A stretch of 64,000 bases of DNA from Nigerium sp. (GTDB lineage: Bacteria; Actinomycetota; Actinomycetes; Propionibacteriales; Propionibacteriaceae): positions 186,001-250,000 of the forward strand of contig JADJTH010000001.1 in NCBI GenBank assembly GCA_016711325.1, read 5' to 3'. The notes beneath the pieces are model-generated. The model was not told where the DNA came from, made no database searches, and was given only the letters and a program-made list of their open reading frames with translations. The position numbers and the translations under genes were made by a program. Shown one piece after another: positions 19,363 through 31,486 of the stretch. The first letter of the stretch is position 1; the number at the start of each line of letters is the position of its first letter.

Positions 19363-21751
19363 GCCGCACCTCCGGTGACAGTGACGGTTGCGCCGGGCAC
19401 GACGCGAAGCTCACCGAGCCCGCGTCCGGACACGTTGCCGGGGATCCACACCACACCGTCGACCATGGTGTCCTCGATCAGGAGCGTCAACTCCAGGCCG
19501 CCCGCGCCGGTCGCGACGGTCACGGTGTCGCCCTCGGTCGCGCCGAGGGCGTAGGCGGTGGCCGAACTGAGCCGCGCCACGGCCGGCTTACCGGTGGCCA
19601 GCATGAAGTCGGCGCCGTCGTTGCCGGCCGAGCCGTCGATCAGCTGGCGCCACGACGCGAGCACGATGCCGCCGCCCAGGCCGGTCGCTGGCGCGGCGAC
19701 CTGCGGTGCCGGCGCCGGTACGCCGTCCCAGGCGCCGAGCTCGTCGAACTCGGCCTTGGCCTTGGCGGCGGTCCGGACGCCGAGATCGGATCCCAGCGCG
19801 TCCGCCAGCATGGCCAGGGCGCGCAGGTCGGTCATCGACGACGGGGCCTGCTTGTTGATCCGGTTGACCCGGCCCTCGCGGTGCTCCCAGTTGAGGAAGG
19901 TGCCGGCCTGCGCCTCGAGCAGATCGATCGGCAGCACCACGTCTGCCCGCTCGGTGACCTCCGAGGCGCGCTGTTCGAGGCTGAGAACGAAGCCCGCCTG
20001 CTCAAGCGCCCCGCGTGCCGCGACGGCGTCCGCGAAGTCGGTCGGCTGCACGCCGGCCACGACCAGTGCGGCCAGCTGGCCGGACGCCGCGGCGGCGAGC
20101 ATGGCGTCGGCGCTCAGGCCGGGCCGGCTCGGCACCCGCTCGATGCCCCAGGCCGCGGCCAGGTCGACGCGCGCGCCGGCGTCCGCGACCGGGCGTCCGC
20201 CCGGCAGCAGGTTGGGCAGACAGCCTGCCTCGATCGCGCCGCGGTCGCCCGCGCGGCGGGGCATCCACGCCAGTGCGGCGCCGGTGCGCTCGGCGAGAGC
20301 GACCAGCGCACTCAGCGTGCCCGGCAGGGTCGCCGCGCGCTCGCCCACCAGGACGATCGTGTCGGCGTCCGCGTCGAGGGCGGCCACCACCTCGGCCTCC
20401 GTCCCGGGGACGGTTGGCACCAAGGTGGCGTTCAGCTTGTGGGCGCCGTTGCTGAGGTAGGGCGCCAGCGTGGAGACCGCCAGGCCCTTCTTGCGGACCG
20501 CCTTGCGCAGGCGCAGGAAGACCGCACCCATCTCTTCCTCTGCCTCGAAGGCCACGCAGATGACCTGAGTGGCCTTCTCGAGGTCGGCGTAGGTAACGCC
20601 TTCGCCGAGCCGCCTTCCGGCGACGGCGCTCGCGAGGAACGCGGCCTCTTCGGCCGAGTGAGCGCGGGCTCGGAAGTCGACGTTGTTGGTGCCGAGCACC
20701 ACCCGGGCGAACTTGGCGTAGCCGTAGGCGTTCTCGACGGTGAGGCGTCCGCCGGTCAGCACACCGATGCTGCCGCGCGCCTGCGCCAGGCCGGTCGCGG
20801 CGGCGTCGATGGCCTCGGGCCAGGACGCCGGACGCATCACGTCGCCGTCCCGCACCAGGGGGGTCTTGAGCCGGTCGCCGAGGCGGCCGGAGTAGAACGC
20901 GAACCGGCCGCGGTCGCAGTTCCATTCCTCGTTGACCTCGGGTGCGTTGCCGGCGAGGCGGCGCTTCACCTGGAAGTGGCGGTGGTCGGCGCGCAACTGG
21001 CAGCCGCCCGCGCAGTGCTCGCAGGTGACCGGGGTCGACACCAGGTCGAACGGGCGCGCCTGGAAGCGGTAGTCGACGCTGGTCAGCGCACCCACCGGGC
21101 AGATCTGCACGACGTTGCCCGAGAAGTAGCTGTCGTAGGGGTCGTCGGCGTAGAGGCCGACCTGTTGCAGCGCGCCGCGCTCGACGAGCGCGATGAACGG
21201 GTCGCCGGAGATCTGCTCGGAGAACCGGGTGCAGCGCGCGCACAGCACGCAGCGCTCACGGTCGAGCAGGATCTGCGCCGAGATCGACACCGGCTTCGGG
21301 AACGTCCGCTTGACGCCGTCGTAGCGCGACCCGGCGTGACCGTGGCTGAGCGCCTGGTTCTGCAGGGGGCATTCGCCGCCCTTGTCGCAGATGGGGCAGT
21401 CCAGCGGGTGGTTGATCAGCAGCAGCTCGAGCATGCCCTCCTGGGACTTCTTGGCCCGCGCGGACGACTGCTGCGTCTGGATCTGCATGTTCGGCGCGAC
21501 CTCGAGCGTGCAGGACGCCTGCGGCTTCGGCATGCCGCGTCCGTTGCCCATATCGGGAACGTCGACCATGCACTGGCGGCAGGCGCCCATGGGATCGAGC
21601 AGCGGATGGTCGCAGAAGCGCGGAATGTCGATGCCGATCATCTCGGCGGCGCGGATCGCGAGGGTGCCCTTCGGCACCTGCACCTCCGTGCCGTCGATGA
21701 AGACCGAGATCAGGTCCGACTTCTCGACGGCGCCGGGCTTGGCTTGAACGC

Positions 21752-21755
<4 letters not shown>
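19359..21755 (-). CDS. nuoG: NADH-quinone oxidoreductase subunit G
   Basis: 798 residues. The N-terminal 2Fe-2S ferredoxin domain is visible in RFCDHPLLDPMGACRQCMVDV with a later CTLEV. The HxxxCxxCxxxxxC cluster follows in HPLDCPICDKGGECPLQN, then two 4Fe-4S motifs (CVLCARCTRFSEQ and the CPVGAL region). The extra N7 motif CEHCAGGCQL shows it is the molybdopterin-oxidoreductase-like long form. The C-terminal half has the degenerate molybdopterin-binding fold. The start ATG overlaps the nuoF stop. Confidence 0.95.
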
Positions 21756-23067
<1,312 letters not shown>

Positions 23068-23071
<4 letters not shown>

Positions 23072-23795
23072 TGCTCCTCCTTCAACCGGACGGGGGCTTC
23101 AGGCGCGCGCCAGCCGCGCTCGCGCGCGATCGCCAGGCCGGCGAGGGAGGCGCCGGCGGCGGCCGGGCCTTCGTCGGCACGGCCGTCTGGGAAGCCGGCG
23201 AGGACGCGCTCGGCTTCCTTCCAACTCGTGATCGTCGCGCCGCGGGTGCTGTGCACCTCGCGGTCGTGGGCCAGATCGTCCAGCAGGAGGTCGGCCTTGT
23301 CAGGGTCCATGTTGTCCATGAATTCCCAGTTCACCATCATCACCGGGGCGAAGTCGCAGGCCGCGTTGCACTCGACGGCCTCGAGGCTGAACTTGCCGTC
23401 GGCGGTCGTCTCGCCGGGGTGGACGCCGAGGGAATCGCTGACGTGCTCCAGCAGCGCGTCACCGCCCATGACCGCGCACAGCGCGGTCGTGCACACACCG
23501 ATGTGGTGTTCGCCCGCCGGACGCCGCTTGTACATGGTGTAGAACGTCGCGACGCCCGACACCTGCGCGGCCGTGATGCCGAGCACCTCGGCGCACGCCT
23601 CGATGCCGCGGGGCGAGACCCGTCCGTCGACCGACTGGACCAGGTGCAGCATCGGCAGCAACGCCGAGCGGGCCTGGGGATAACGGTCGGCCAGGACGCG
23701 CATCTCCACCAGCGTGGCCTCGGTGATGTGGGTCGACGTGTCAGCCATGTCGACGGTTCCCGACTCGGGGAAGAAGCTCTGGAATTCGTGACCGC

Positions 23796-23799
<4 letters not shown>
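23068..23799 (-). CDS. nuoE: NADH-quinone oxidoreductase subunit E (2Fe-2S)
   Basis: 243 residues if translation starts at the GTG overlapping the nuoD stop. An ATG at 23748 (MADTST) would give 226. It is a thioredoxin-fold 2Fe-2S subunit. Cysteines lie in [12 protein letters not shown] and [16 protein letters not shown], and the helical N-terminal block [16 protein letters not shown] is typical. An Ala/Arg-rich C-terminal extension of about 30 residues follows the fold. I chose the GTG because nearly every other junction in the operon is a 4-base overlap. Confidence 0.9.
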
Positions 23800-25153
<1,354 letters not shown>

Positions 25154-25157
<4 letters not shown>

Positions 25158-25894
25158 CGGTAGTTCCTCCGCTGATCCGGGGGCGGGACGACCGCACCCT
25201 TGTACTCGACCGGAATACCGCCGAGCGGGTAGTCCTTGCGCTGCGGGTGACCGACCCAGTCGTCCGGCATCAGGATGCGGGTGAGCGACGGGTGGTCGTC
25301 GAAGACGATCCCGAACATGTCCCACGTCTCGCGCTCGTGCCAGTCGGCCGCCGGGTAGGTGGCGCACACGCTGGGGATGTGCGGGTCGGCGTCCGGACAG
25401 GTCACCTCGAGGCGCACCCGGCGGTTGTGGGTGAAGGACTGCAGGTGGTAGACCGCGTGCAATTCGGAGCCGCCGTCGCTCGGGTAGTGCACGCCGGAGA
25501 CGCTCAGACAGCCCTCGTAGCGCAGATGCGCGTCGTCGCGCAGGGCGACGACGACCTCGGTCAGCTTGGAGCGAGGCACAAAGACGGTCAACTCGCCGCG
25601 GTCGAACAGCACGTGGGTGTAGCCGCCGTCGACGAGTTGATCCAGCCGGACGAGGACGCGCTCGTGTTCGTCGTCGAGCGGGCGCTCGCTCGCCTGAGCC
25701 GGCAGGTACGGACGGACGATGCCGCCGTAGCCGGACACGTCGGGCGACCCGTCGGACCACATGCCGTGCTGGGTGGCCAGCACCGGGCTCGACTCGGCAT
25801 CCTCGCGCTCGAGGCCGGCCGAAGGCGCCGAATCCTGGCCGTCGACGTGGGTGGCGATCGTCTTCTCCTCGCCGGGGAGCTTGTCGTCGCTCAT
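25154..25894 (-). CDS. nuoC: NADH-quinone oxidoreductase subunit C
   Basis: 246 residues. It is the 30-kDa type subunit of the peripheral arm. The family signature [40 protein letters not shown] is intact across residues of about 193-232. A poorly conserved N-terminal extension of about 75 residues comes first, usual in actinobacteria. It overlaps nuoB and nuoD by four bases each. Confidence 0.95.
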
Positions 25895-26448
25895 CGCATG
25901 ATCCCCTTCTGCTCCAGGGTGGGCGTGGCCACGAGCGCCAGCTCTTCGAGGTCGGCGAGGACCTTGGACTGGTGCTTGCCCATGGGGTGCGTGATCACGA
26001 GTTCACGCAGTTTGAACATGCCGTCGATCAGCATGTCGGGGCGCGGCGGACACCCCGGGACGTAGATGTCGACCGGGACGATGTGGTCGCCGCCCTGAAC
26101 GACCGCGTAGTTGTTGAACATGCCGCCGGAGCTGGCGCACACGCCCATCGCCATGACCCACTTCGGGTTGGGCATCTGGTCGTACACCTGGCGCAGGACG
26201 GGAGCCATCTTCTGGCTCACGCGGCCTGAGATGATCATCAGGTCGGCCTGGCGCGGCGACGCGCGGAAGACCTCCTGGCCCCAGCGCCCGGCGTCGAAGC
26301 GCGGGCCGCCGTAGGTCATCATCTCGATCGCGCAGCAGGCCAGTCCGAACGTCGCGGGCCAGAACGAGGTACGGCGCATCCAGCCGACCACGGCCTCGAC
26401 GGTGGTGGTGAGGATTCCCTCTTCGGGAAGGGCGTCTTCGATACCCAT
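25891..26448 (-). CDS. nuoB: NADH-quinone oxidoreductase subunit B (cluster N2)
   Basis: 185 residues. It holds the terminal 4Fe-4S cluster N2 that reduces menaquinone. Ligands are the vicinal pair in [11 protein letters not shown], the Cys in [11 protein letters not shown], and [11 protein letters not shown]. The N-terminus [18 protein letters not shown] is typical. It follows nuoA after about 23 bases. Confidence 0.97.
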   Translation of the reverse strand: MGIEDALPEEGILTTTVEAVVGWMRRTSFWPATFGLACCAIEMMTYGGPRFDAGRWGQEVFRASPRQADLMIISGRVSQKMAPVLRQVYDQMPNPKWVMAMGVCASSGGMFNNYAVVQGGDHIVPVDIYVPGCPPRPDMLIDGMFKLRELVITHPMGKHQSKVLADLEELALVATPTLEQKGIMR

Positions 26449-26471
26449 GGGTCGTTTCCTTTCCTACCCGC

Positions 26472-26831
26472 TCAGTCCCATTCCATGCCGCCGCGTTTGT
26501 ACTCGTAGTAGTACGCGATGCACAGCAGCAGGAGGAACACGATCATGGCGACGATGACGAACATGCTGAGTTGGTTGAACGCAACCACCCACGGGTAGAG
26601 GAAGGCGATCTCGATGTCGAAGACCAGGAACATCATCGCGGTGATGTAGTACTTCACCGGGAACCGGCCACCGCCGGCCGCCTTGGGCGTGGGATCGATG
26701 CCGCACTCGTACGGCATGTACTTCGCGCGGTTGTACCGGGCAGGCCCGATGACCAGGGAGGCGATGACCATCACCCCCAGCAGAGCCGCCGAGAAGAACA
26801 GCACCCCGAGGATCGGAACGTAGGGGCTCAT
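26472..26831 (-). CDS. nuoA: NADH-quinone oxidoreductase subunit A
   Basis: 119 residues with three membrane helices. The conserved loop YMPYECGIDPTPKAAGGGRFPVKYY and the acidic membrane residues in FLVFDIEIAFLYPW identify it. The start is the ATG in GTGATG, with GAAGGGA upstream. The GTG one codon earlier is possible. It is the first nuo gene, 25 bases after the isoprenoid reductase gene. Confidence 0.94.
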   Translation of the reverse strand: MSPYVPILGVLFFSAALLGVMVIASLVIGPARYNRAKYMPYECGIDPTPKAAGGGRFPVKYYITAMMFLVFDIEIAFLYPWVVAFNQLSMFVIVAMIVFLLLLCIAYYYEYKRGGMEWD

Positions 26832-26856
26832 CACACCCTTCCCTTCTGGTGGAGCG

Positions 26857-28140
26857 TCATGCCGACGGCACCACCTTCGTCAGCGTGGTGATCGTCTTGT
26901 CCATCCAATCACCATCATTGGTGTCGTACAGGTGAGCCAACAGCTTCATGACGAATCTCATGAGCGTGGGCCGTGGCAGGCCGTAGCGGGTACAGAGGTA
27001 CATCACCTCGGGACGCTCGATGAGCGCCACGAAGATCTGGCCGAGACGGAAGTAGCCGCCCCACTCGTGCTCGAGGCGGGCCGCGTAGCCGTGCAACGCC
27101 CTTTCGGCGGACGCGGTGCCGACGCCCCGCGCGAGGGCGTCCGCGATCGCGTCGGCGGCCATGTCGGCGGCCTCCATCGCGTAGGGGATGCCTTCGCCGT
27201 TGAACGGGCTGACCATGCCACCCGAGTCGCCGACCAGCACCAAGCCGCGACCGTAGGCGGGCTTGCGGTTGAAGCCCATCGGCAGTGCGGCCGACGAGAT
27301 CTGGCCGATCATCGTGTCGCGGTTGAATTCCCACTCGGGCGGGGTGTTGTCCAGCCACTTCCACATCAAGTCACGGAAGTTCATCTTCTGGCTGGACGCC
27401 GTGGAGCTGACCGTGCCGAGGCCGACGTTGACCGTGCCGTCGCCCATCGGGAAGACCCAGCCGTAGCCGGGAAGCAGGTTGGACGCGCCGGGCACGCCGT
27501 CCCACAGCTGCAGGTGGCTCTCGATCAACCGGTCTGCGGAGCGCGGGCTGCGGAAGTAGGCCCTGGCTGCCACGCCCATGGGGCGCAGCCTGTTCTTCTC
27601 CAGGCCCATCCCCAGCGCGAGCCGGCTCGAGTTGCCGTCGGCGGCGACGGTGATCGGAGCCCGGAACTCGGCGCCGTTCTTGGCGCGGACGCCGACGATC
27701 CGGTCGGACGCCGGATCGATGACCGGTTCGGAGACGTGGGTGTTCTGATGGAGCGTGGCTCCGGCGGCGACCGCGAGATCGGCCAGCATCGCGTCGAACT
27801 CGGAACGCGGCCGGGTCAGTCCGTAGCTGGGGAACTGCGCAAGCTCGGGCCATTCGAACTCGAAGGGCTGCGGGTGGCCGGCGTACGTCCGCAGACCGCG
27901 GTTGTGCACCCAGCCGGCTTCTTCGGAGACATCGACGCCGAGGCGCACGAGTTGCTTGGTGGCGCGGGGCGTGAGGCCGTCGCCACACACCTTGTCGCGC
28001 GGGAACGCCGATTTCTCGAGCAGACTGACGCTCAGCCCACGATCGGCCAGCCACTTGGCGGTGGTCGATCCGCCCGGCCCCGCACCGACGACGATCACAT
28101 CGGATTCGACCACCGTGTGCGCGTCGCGCTCCTCGGCCAT
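26857..28140 (-). CDS. FAD-dependent geranylgeranyl reductase-family protein
   Basis: 427 residues from the ATG preceded by AGGAGG nine bases away. The Rossmann FAD motif VIVVGAGPGGSTTAKWLADRG begins near residue 15. DKVCGDGLTPRA and LVLVGDSGGMVSPFNGEGIPYAMEA are the family FAD/active-site blocks. Members saturate isoprenoid chains, and the mycobacterial MenJ type reduces the menaquinone tail. It lies directly upstream of nuoA, a few kilobases from menG, and the operon ends in a polyprenyl synthase. A role in making partly saturated menaquinone is therefore a reasonable inference. Confidence 0.85.
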   Translation of the reverse strand: MAEERDAHTVVESDVIVVGAGPGGSTTAKWLADRGLSVSLLEKSAFPRDKVCGDGLTPRATKQLVRLGVDVSEEAGWVHNRGLRTYAGHPQPFEFEWPELAQFPSYGLTRPRSEFDAMLADLAVAAGATLHQNTHVSEPVIDPASDRIVGVRAKNGAEFRAPITVAADGNSSRLALGMGLEKNRLRPMGVAARAYFRSPRSADRLIESHLQLWDGVPGASNLLPGYGWVFPMGDGTVNVGLGTVSSTASSQKMNFRDLMWKWLDNTPPEWEFNRDTMIGQISSAALPMGFNRKPAYGRGLVLVGDSGGMVSPFNGEGIPYAMEAADMAADAIADALARGVGTASAERALHGYAARLEHEWGGYFRLGQIFVALIERPEVMYLCTRYGLPRPTLMRFVMKLLAHLYDTNDGDWMDKTITTLTKVVPSA

Positions 28141-28187
28141 CGAATCCCACCTCCTGAAGCCCCGGGCGTGCCCCGCCCTTCGCAAGT

Positions 28188-28214
28188 CTAGGGACTCCCC
28201 ACCAGGTTGGCCAT
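28188..28214 (-). other. Possible 8-codon leader peptide upstream of the reductase/nuo operon
   Basis: GGAGG is followed after five to six bases by ATG and a short frame, MANLVGSP, ending in TAG, about 50 bases before the operon's first gene. The good ribosome site is the only evidence. It may be a leader ORF or chance. Confidence 0.2.
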
Positions 28215-28312
28215 TCGGTTCCTCCGTGCGTCCACCCAAGCCAGAGGCGACTCCAGAGGTCAATTACGTCACACCGCAGTGGCAATAATCGCGGTGCTGC
28301 GGCCGGCCCCGA

Positions 28313-30007
28313 TCAGCGACGGCGGGCCTTCACCGCCTCCAGTTCATTCCTGTTCTCCTTGGCCTCTTCGGACAGTTCGTCCCAGTTGATCCCGGCCCGC
28401 ATGAACGTCAGCACGGCCACCCCGATCCCGAGCGACCATAGGGGTGTGGCTCCCAGCAGCAGCGGCGCCGTGACCAGCGCGGCCACGTCGAAGCCGCGGA
28501 CGAGATTGAACACCAGAGTGGGCGGCAGCGCACCGGCGCCCGTGGCCATCATCGGCACACCGAAATCGACCTGCTTGGCGTTCTGCCAGCGAACGGCCGC
28601 CCCCAGGCCCGCCATCGCGCACGCCAGCGCCATGGCCGCCGCGATCCCGATGTCGCGCGGCGTCCCCGACACCACGCCCGCGAAGGCCGGCACCGTCGCG
28701 GCGGCCCACACGACCGCGAGCGCCGCCGGCACCGCGGTGCAGGCCACCCTCAGGTCGCCGGTCGTCATCGGGAAGGTCCGGGCCAGGCCGCGGGTGCGCG
28801 AGAGCACCCGCAGGGTTCCCAGCGTCGGGATGAGCGCCACCATGAGTGCCACCGCCGCGATGAACGGCGTCGCGACGGCCAGCCCGATCGCGTCGGACGC
28901 GTAGGGTGCGAGCGCCGCGCCCGCCAGTCCGAGCAGCGGACGCGGGAAGCGCACCAGGCGCTGCGCCTCCCGCCACATCACCGCTCGCGCGCCGGTGCCG
29001 CGGCCACGCACGGGGTGCACGTGCCCGCGGGCGATCGCCTCGCGGTCGACGAGGATGTCGCGCGCCAGGCCGAGATCGAGCGCGAACATCGCGCCCTGCA
29101 GGCCCGACACCAGCGAGCCGCCACTGGTCAGCCGCACCTGACTGAAGTCCTCCAAACGTCGGTGTGCGCCGATCGCGAAGGCCAACGCCGCCACGGCCCC
29201 TGCCGCGGCGAGCACCCAGGGCACCACGCCCAGCCAGGCCGGCGGATCGATGTGGATCATGCCGACCGCCACCGCGATCATCAGCAGCAGTGTCACCGCG
29301 GCCGCCGCGGCGAGGACCGCCTGCAGGACCCGCAGCGCGCGAACCCGGTCGTGCGACTGCTCCCAGGCCGCCCAGGCGACCAGGCCGGACGCCGTCAGCC
29401 CCGACGCCGCGCTCCACGCGAGGACCACCGTGAGCGGCTCCCCCGCGATCCCGGTCACCGTGGCCGTCAACGCCGCAGCGACGAGCGCGGCACCCGCCAG
29501 CGGCGCCCACAGGCGCCGGACCAGCACCGGACGCCGCGAGATCGGCGCACCCAACAGCCAAAATCCCTCGGCGGACGAGGCCAGCACCGGGCCGAACAGG
29601 CGCGCGGACGAGACCACCAGCGCGCTGAGCCCGAAGTAGAGGCCCCACGGCACCAGCATCCGCCCGTTGAGGCAGGCGGCGGTCTCGCAGGCGGACGAGG
29701 CGTTCTGCGAGGTGACGATCACGTTGATCACCATCGCGCCGATCATCACGACCGAGAAGATCGCGATGTAGGCGTCGTTCAGCACGTCCCAGACGCTGCG
29801 GGTCGCGCGCCCGTGGCGCCACTGCTTGACGACGGCGTGCAACGCGCGCTCGTCGACCACCTCGGGCTCGGCGTCCAGCGGCCAGGCGAAGCCCCAATCG
29901 TGGTCGGCGAACTCGGCGTACGGATCATCGGGCAGCGTCACCGGCACCTCGGGAACCGGGACGGGCGCAGCAACCTCCGGCTTGCGCTTCCGGCGGGCGC
30001 GGGCCAT
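28313..30007 (-). CDS. Multi-spanning membrane protein, permease partner of an ABC ATPase (DUF6297-like)
   Basis: 564 residues. A basic, Pro-rich N-terminus is followed by about a dozen hydrophobic stretches, with a soluble loop in the middle (LEDFSQVRLTSGGSLVSGLQGAMF) and a charged C-terminal tail (EEAKENRNELEAVKARRR). It resembles the actinobacterial DUF6297 proteins, which pair with an ABC ATPase. Its start overlaps the stop of the ATPase gene by four bases, so the two are made together. The transported substrate is unknown. Proximity to menaquinone genes does not by itself suggest one. Confidence 0.72.
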   Translation of the reverse strand: MARARRKRKPEVAAPVPVPEVPVTLPDDPYAEFADHDWGFAWPLDAEPEVVDERALHAVVKQWRHGRATRSVWDVLNDAYIAIFSVVMIGAMVINVIVTSQNASSACETAACLNGRMLVPWGLYFGLSALVVSSARLFGPVLASSAEGFWLLGAPISRRPVLVRRLWAPLAGAALVAAALTATVTGIAGEPLTVVLAWSAASGLTASGLVAWAAWEQSHDRVRALRVLQAVLAAAAAVTLLLMIAVAVGMIHIDPPAWLGVVPWVLAAAGAVAALAFAIGAHRRLEDFSQVRLTSGGSLVSGLQGAMFALDLGLARDILVDREAIARGHVHPVRGRGTGARAVMWREAQRLVRFPRPLLGLAGAALAPYASDAIGLAVATPFIAAVALMVALIPTLGTLRVLSRTRGLARTFPMTTGDLRVACTAVPAALAVVWAAATVPAFAGVVSGTPRDIGIAAAMALACAMAGLGAAVRWQNAKQVDFGVPMMATGAGALPPTLVFNLVRGFDVAALVTAPLLLGATPLWSLGIGVAVLTFMRAGINWDELSEEAKENRNELEAVKARRR

Positions 30008-30678
30008 CAGGCGTCGCCTCCGGCCTCGGCGGGGTCGGGCGCGAGGTCGCCGACGCGGACGACGCGGGTGGCGACCTGCGTGACCAGATAGGGCTCGTGC
30101 GAGGCGAACACGACGGCCAGCCCTCGCGCGCGCTCGGCGCGCAGGCGGGCGGCCAGCCAGGCGACGCCCTCGACGTCGAGACGCTGCTCGGGCTCGTCGA
30201 GCACCAGCAGGCGGCGCGGGCGCACGAACGCGGTCGCCAGCGCGAGCCGGCGGCGCTGCCCCGAGCTGAGCGTGCCGGGGAGCTGCCCCGACTGCGGCAC
30301 CAGTTGAACCTCGGCCAGCACCTCGTCGACGAGCGGTTCGGGGTCGGGCACGCCGTGGGCGCGCGCCAGCAGGTCGAGGTGCTCGACCACCGAGAGATCG
30401 GGGAAGAAGTCGAGGTCGTCGATCACCGACGCCATGCCGCGGCGCACGTCGACGGCGGTCTCGCTCATCCGCTGCCCCTCGAACATCACCGTCCCTTCGT
30501 CGGGCCGGACGGCGCCGATCAGCATCCGCAGGATGGTGGACTTGCCCGCACCGTTGCGTCCGGTGAGGGCGACGGCCTCGCCCGGTCTCACCTCGAGCGA
30601 GAAGCCTTCGACGATGCGGACGGGACCGAAGGACTTCGCCAGATCAGTGGCCGTGAGAACGGGTGCGCGGGACGCCAT
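30007..30678 (-). CDS. ABC transporter ATP-binding protein
   Basis: 223 residues with Walker [10 protein letters not shown] (about residues 39-47), signature [12 protein letters not shown] and Walker [13 protein letters not shown]. It is a stand-alone exporter-type ATPase, translationally coupled to the membrane protein downstream. The gene is divergent from menG with only about 25 bases between the two starts, so the promoters must overlap or the mRNAs must have very short leaders. Confidence 0.9.
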   Translation of the reverse strand: MASRAPVLTATDLAKSFGPVRIVEGFSLEVRPGEAVALTGRNGAGKSTILRMLIGAVRPDEGTVMFEGQRMSETAVDVRRGMASVIDDLDFFPDLSVVEHLDLLARAHGVPDPEPLVDEVLAEVQLVPQSGQLPGTLSSGQRRRLALATAFVRPRRLLVLDEPEQRLDVEGVAWLAARLRAERARGLAVVFASHEPYLVTQVATRVVRVGDLAPDPAEAGGDA

Positions 30679-30703
30679 GCCCCAAGTCTGGCAGGATCAT
30701 CGG

Positions 30704-31405
30704 GTGCAGAAGTTGGATGCCCGCGCCACGCTGGCCAAACGCCGTGCTGACGTGGCGGCCATGTTCGACGGCGTGGCCGGCCGCTACGACCTGATGAACG
30801 ACCTGATGACCGGCGGCCTGCAGCGGCTGTGGCGCGTCGAGACGGTCCGTGCCATCGACCCGCGCCCCGGGCAGCGGATCCTCGATCTGGCGGCCGGCAC
30901 CGGCTCGTCCTCGCGCCCCCTGGCGGACGCCGGCGCCCTCGTGGTGCCCGCCGACCTGTCGTTCCAGATGCTCGCCGAGGGGCGAAGGCGCCAGCCCGAC
31001 CTGGGGTTCGTCAACGCCGACGCGCTGCAACTGCCCTTCGCCGACGGCACGTTCGACGCCCTCACCATCAGCTACGGCCTGCGCAACGTCGAAGACACGC
31101 TGGCGGCGCTCACCGAGATGCGCCGGGTGGCCGCGCCGGGCGGTGTCCTGGTGATCGCCGAGTTCTCCACGCCGTCGTGGGCGCCGTTCCGCACGGTCTA
31201 CCAGGAGTGGATCATGGCGGCGCTGCCCGCGCTCGCGCGCCCGTTCTCGAGCAACCCGCGCGCCTACGACTACCTGGCCGAGTCGATCCTGGCGTGGCCC
31301 GACCAGACGGCGCTCGCCGCGCTCCTCGCCGAGGCAGGCTGGCGCGACATCGAGTGGAAGAACCTGTCGGGCGGCATCGTCGCCCTGCACCGAGCGGTCG
31401 CCTAG
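30704..31405 (+). CDS. menG: Demethylmenaquinone methyltransferase
   Basis: 233 residues from GTG. It carries out the SAM-dependent C-methylation that finishes menaquinone. The UbiE/MenG family blocks are [25 protein letters not shown], the SAM site [12 protein letters not shown], and [26 protein letters not shown]. It ends [12 protein letters not shown], as MenG does. Its divergent partner is the ABC ATPase gene. Confidence 0.95.
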   Translation: MQKLDARATLAKRRADVAAMFDGVAGRYDLMNDLMTGGLQRLWRVETVRAIDPRPGQRILDLAAGTGSSSRPLADAGALVVPADLSFQMLAEGRRRQPDLGFVNADALQLPFADGTFDALTISYGLRNVEDTLAALTEMRRVAAPGGVLVIAEFSTPSWAPFRTVYQEWIMAALPALARPFSSNPRAYDYLAESILAWPDQTALAALLAEAGWRDIEWKNLSGGIVALHRAVA

Positions 31406-31434
31406 TGTCGTGTCGCAGCTCAGTCGTGGGGCCA

Positions 31435-31466
31435 GGCGCCGTCCCGCCTCATGATTGACGGGCGCC
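31435..31466 (+). terminator. GC hairpin after menG
   Basis: GGCGCCGTC (31435-31443) pairs with GACGGGCGCC (31457-31466) with one bulged base and a 13-base loop. It has no T tract. It overlaps a possible ATG at 31451 of the next gene, which favours the later ATG at 31487 as the true start. Confidence 0.4.
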
Positions 31467-31486
31467 AGGGCACTCGCGCCGACGCC

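Noticed and set aside
12952..19378. Plus-strand frames of up to 678 codons opposite nuoM, nuoL and nuoH
   Set aside because: They are rich in His, Arg, Asp and Gln, the antisense signature of hydrophobic membrane genes, and they cross several gene borders.
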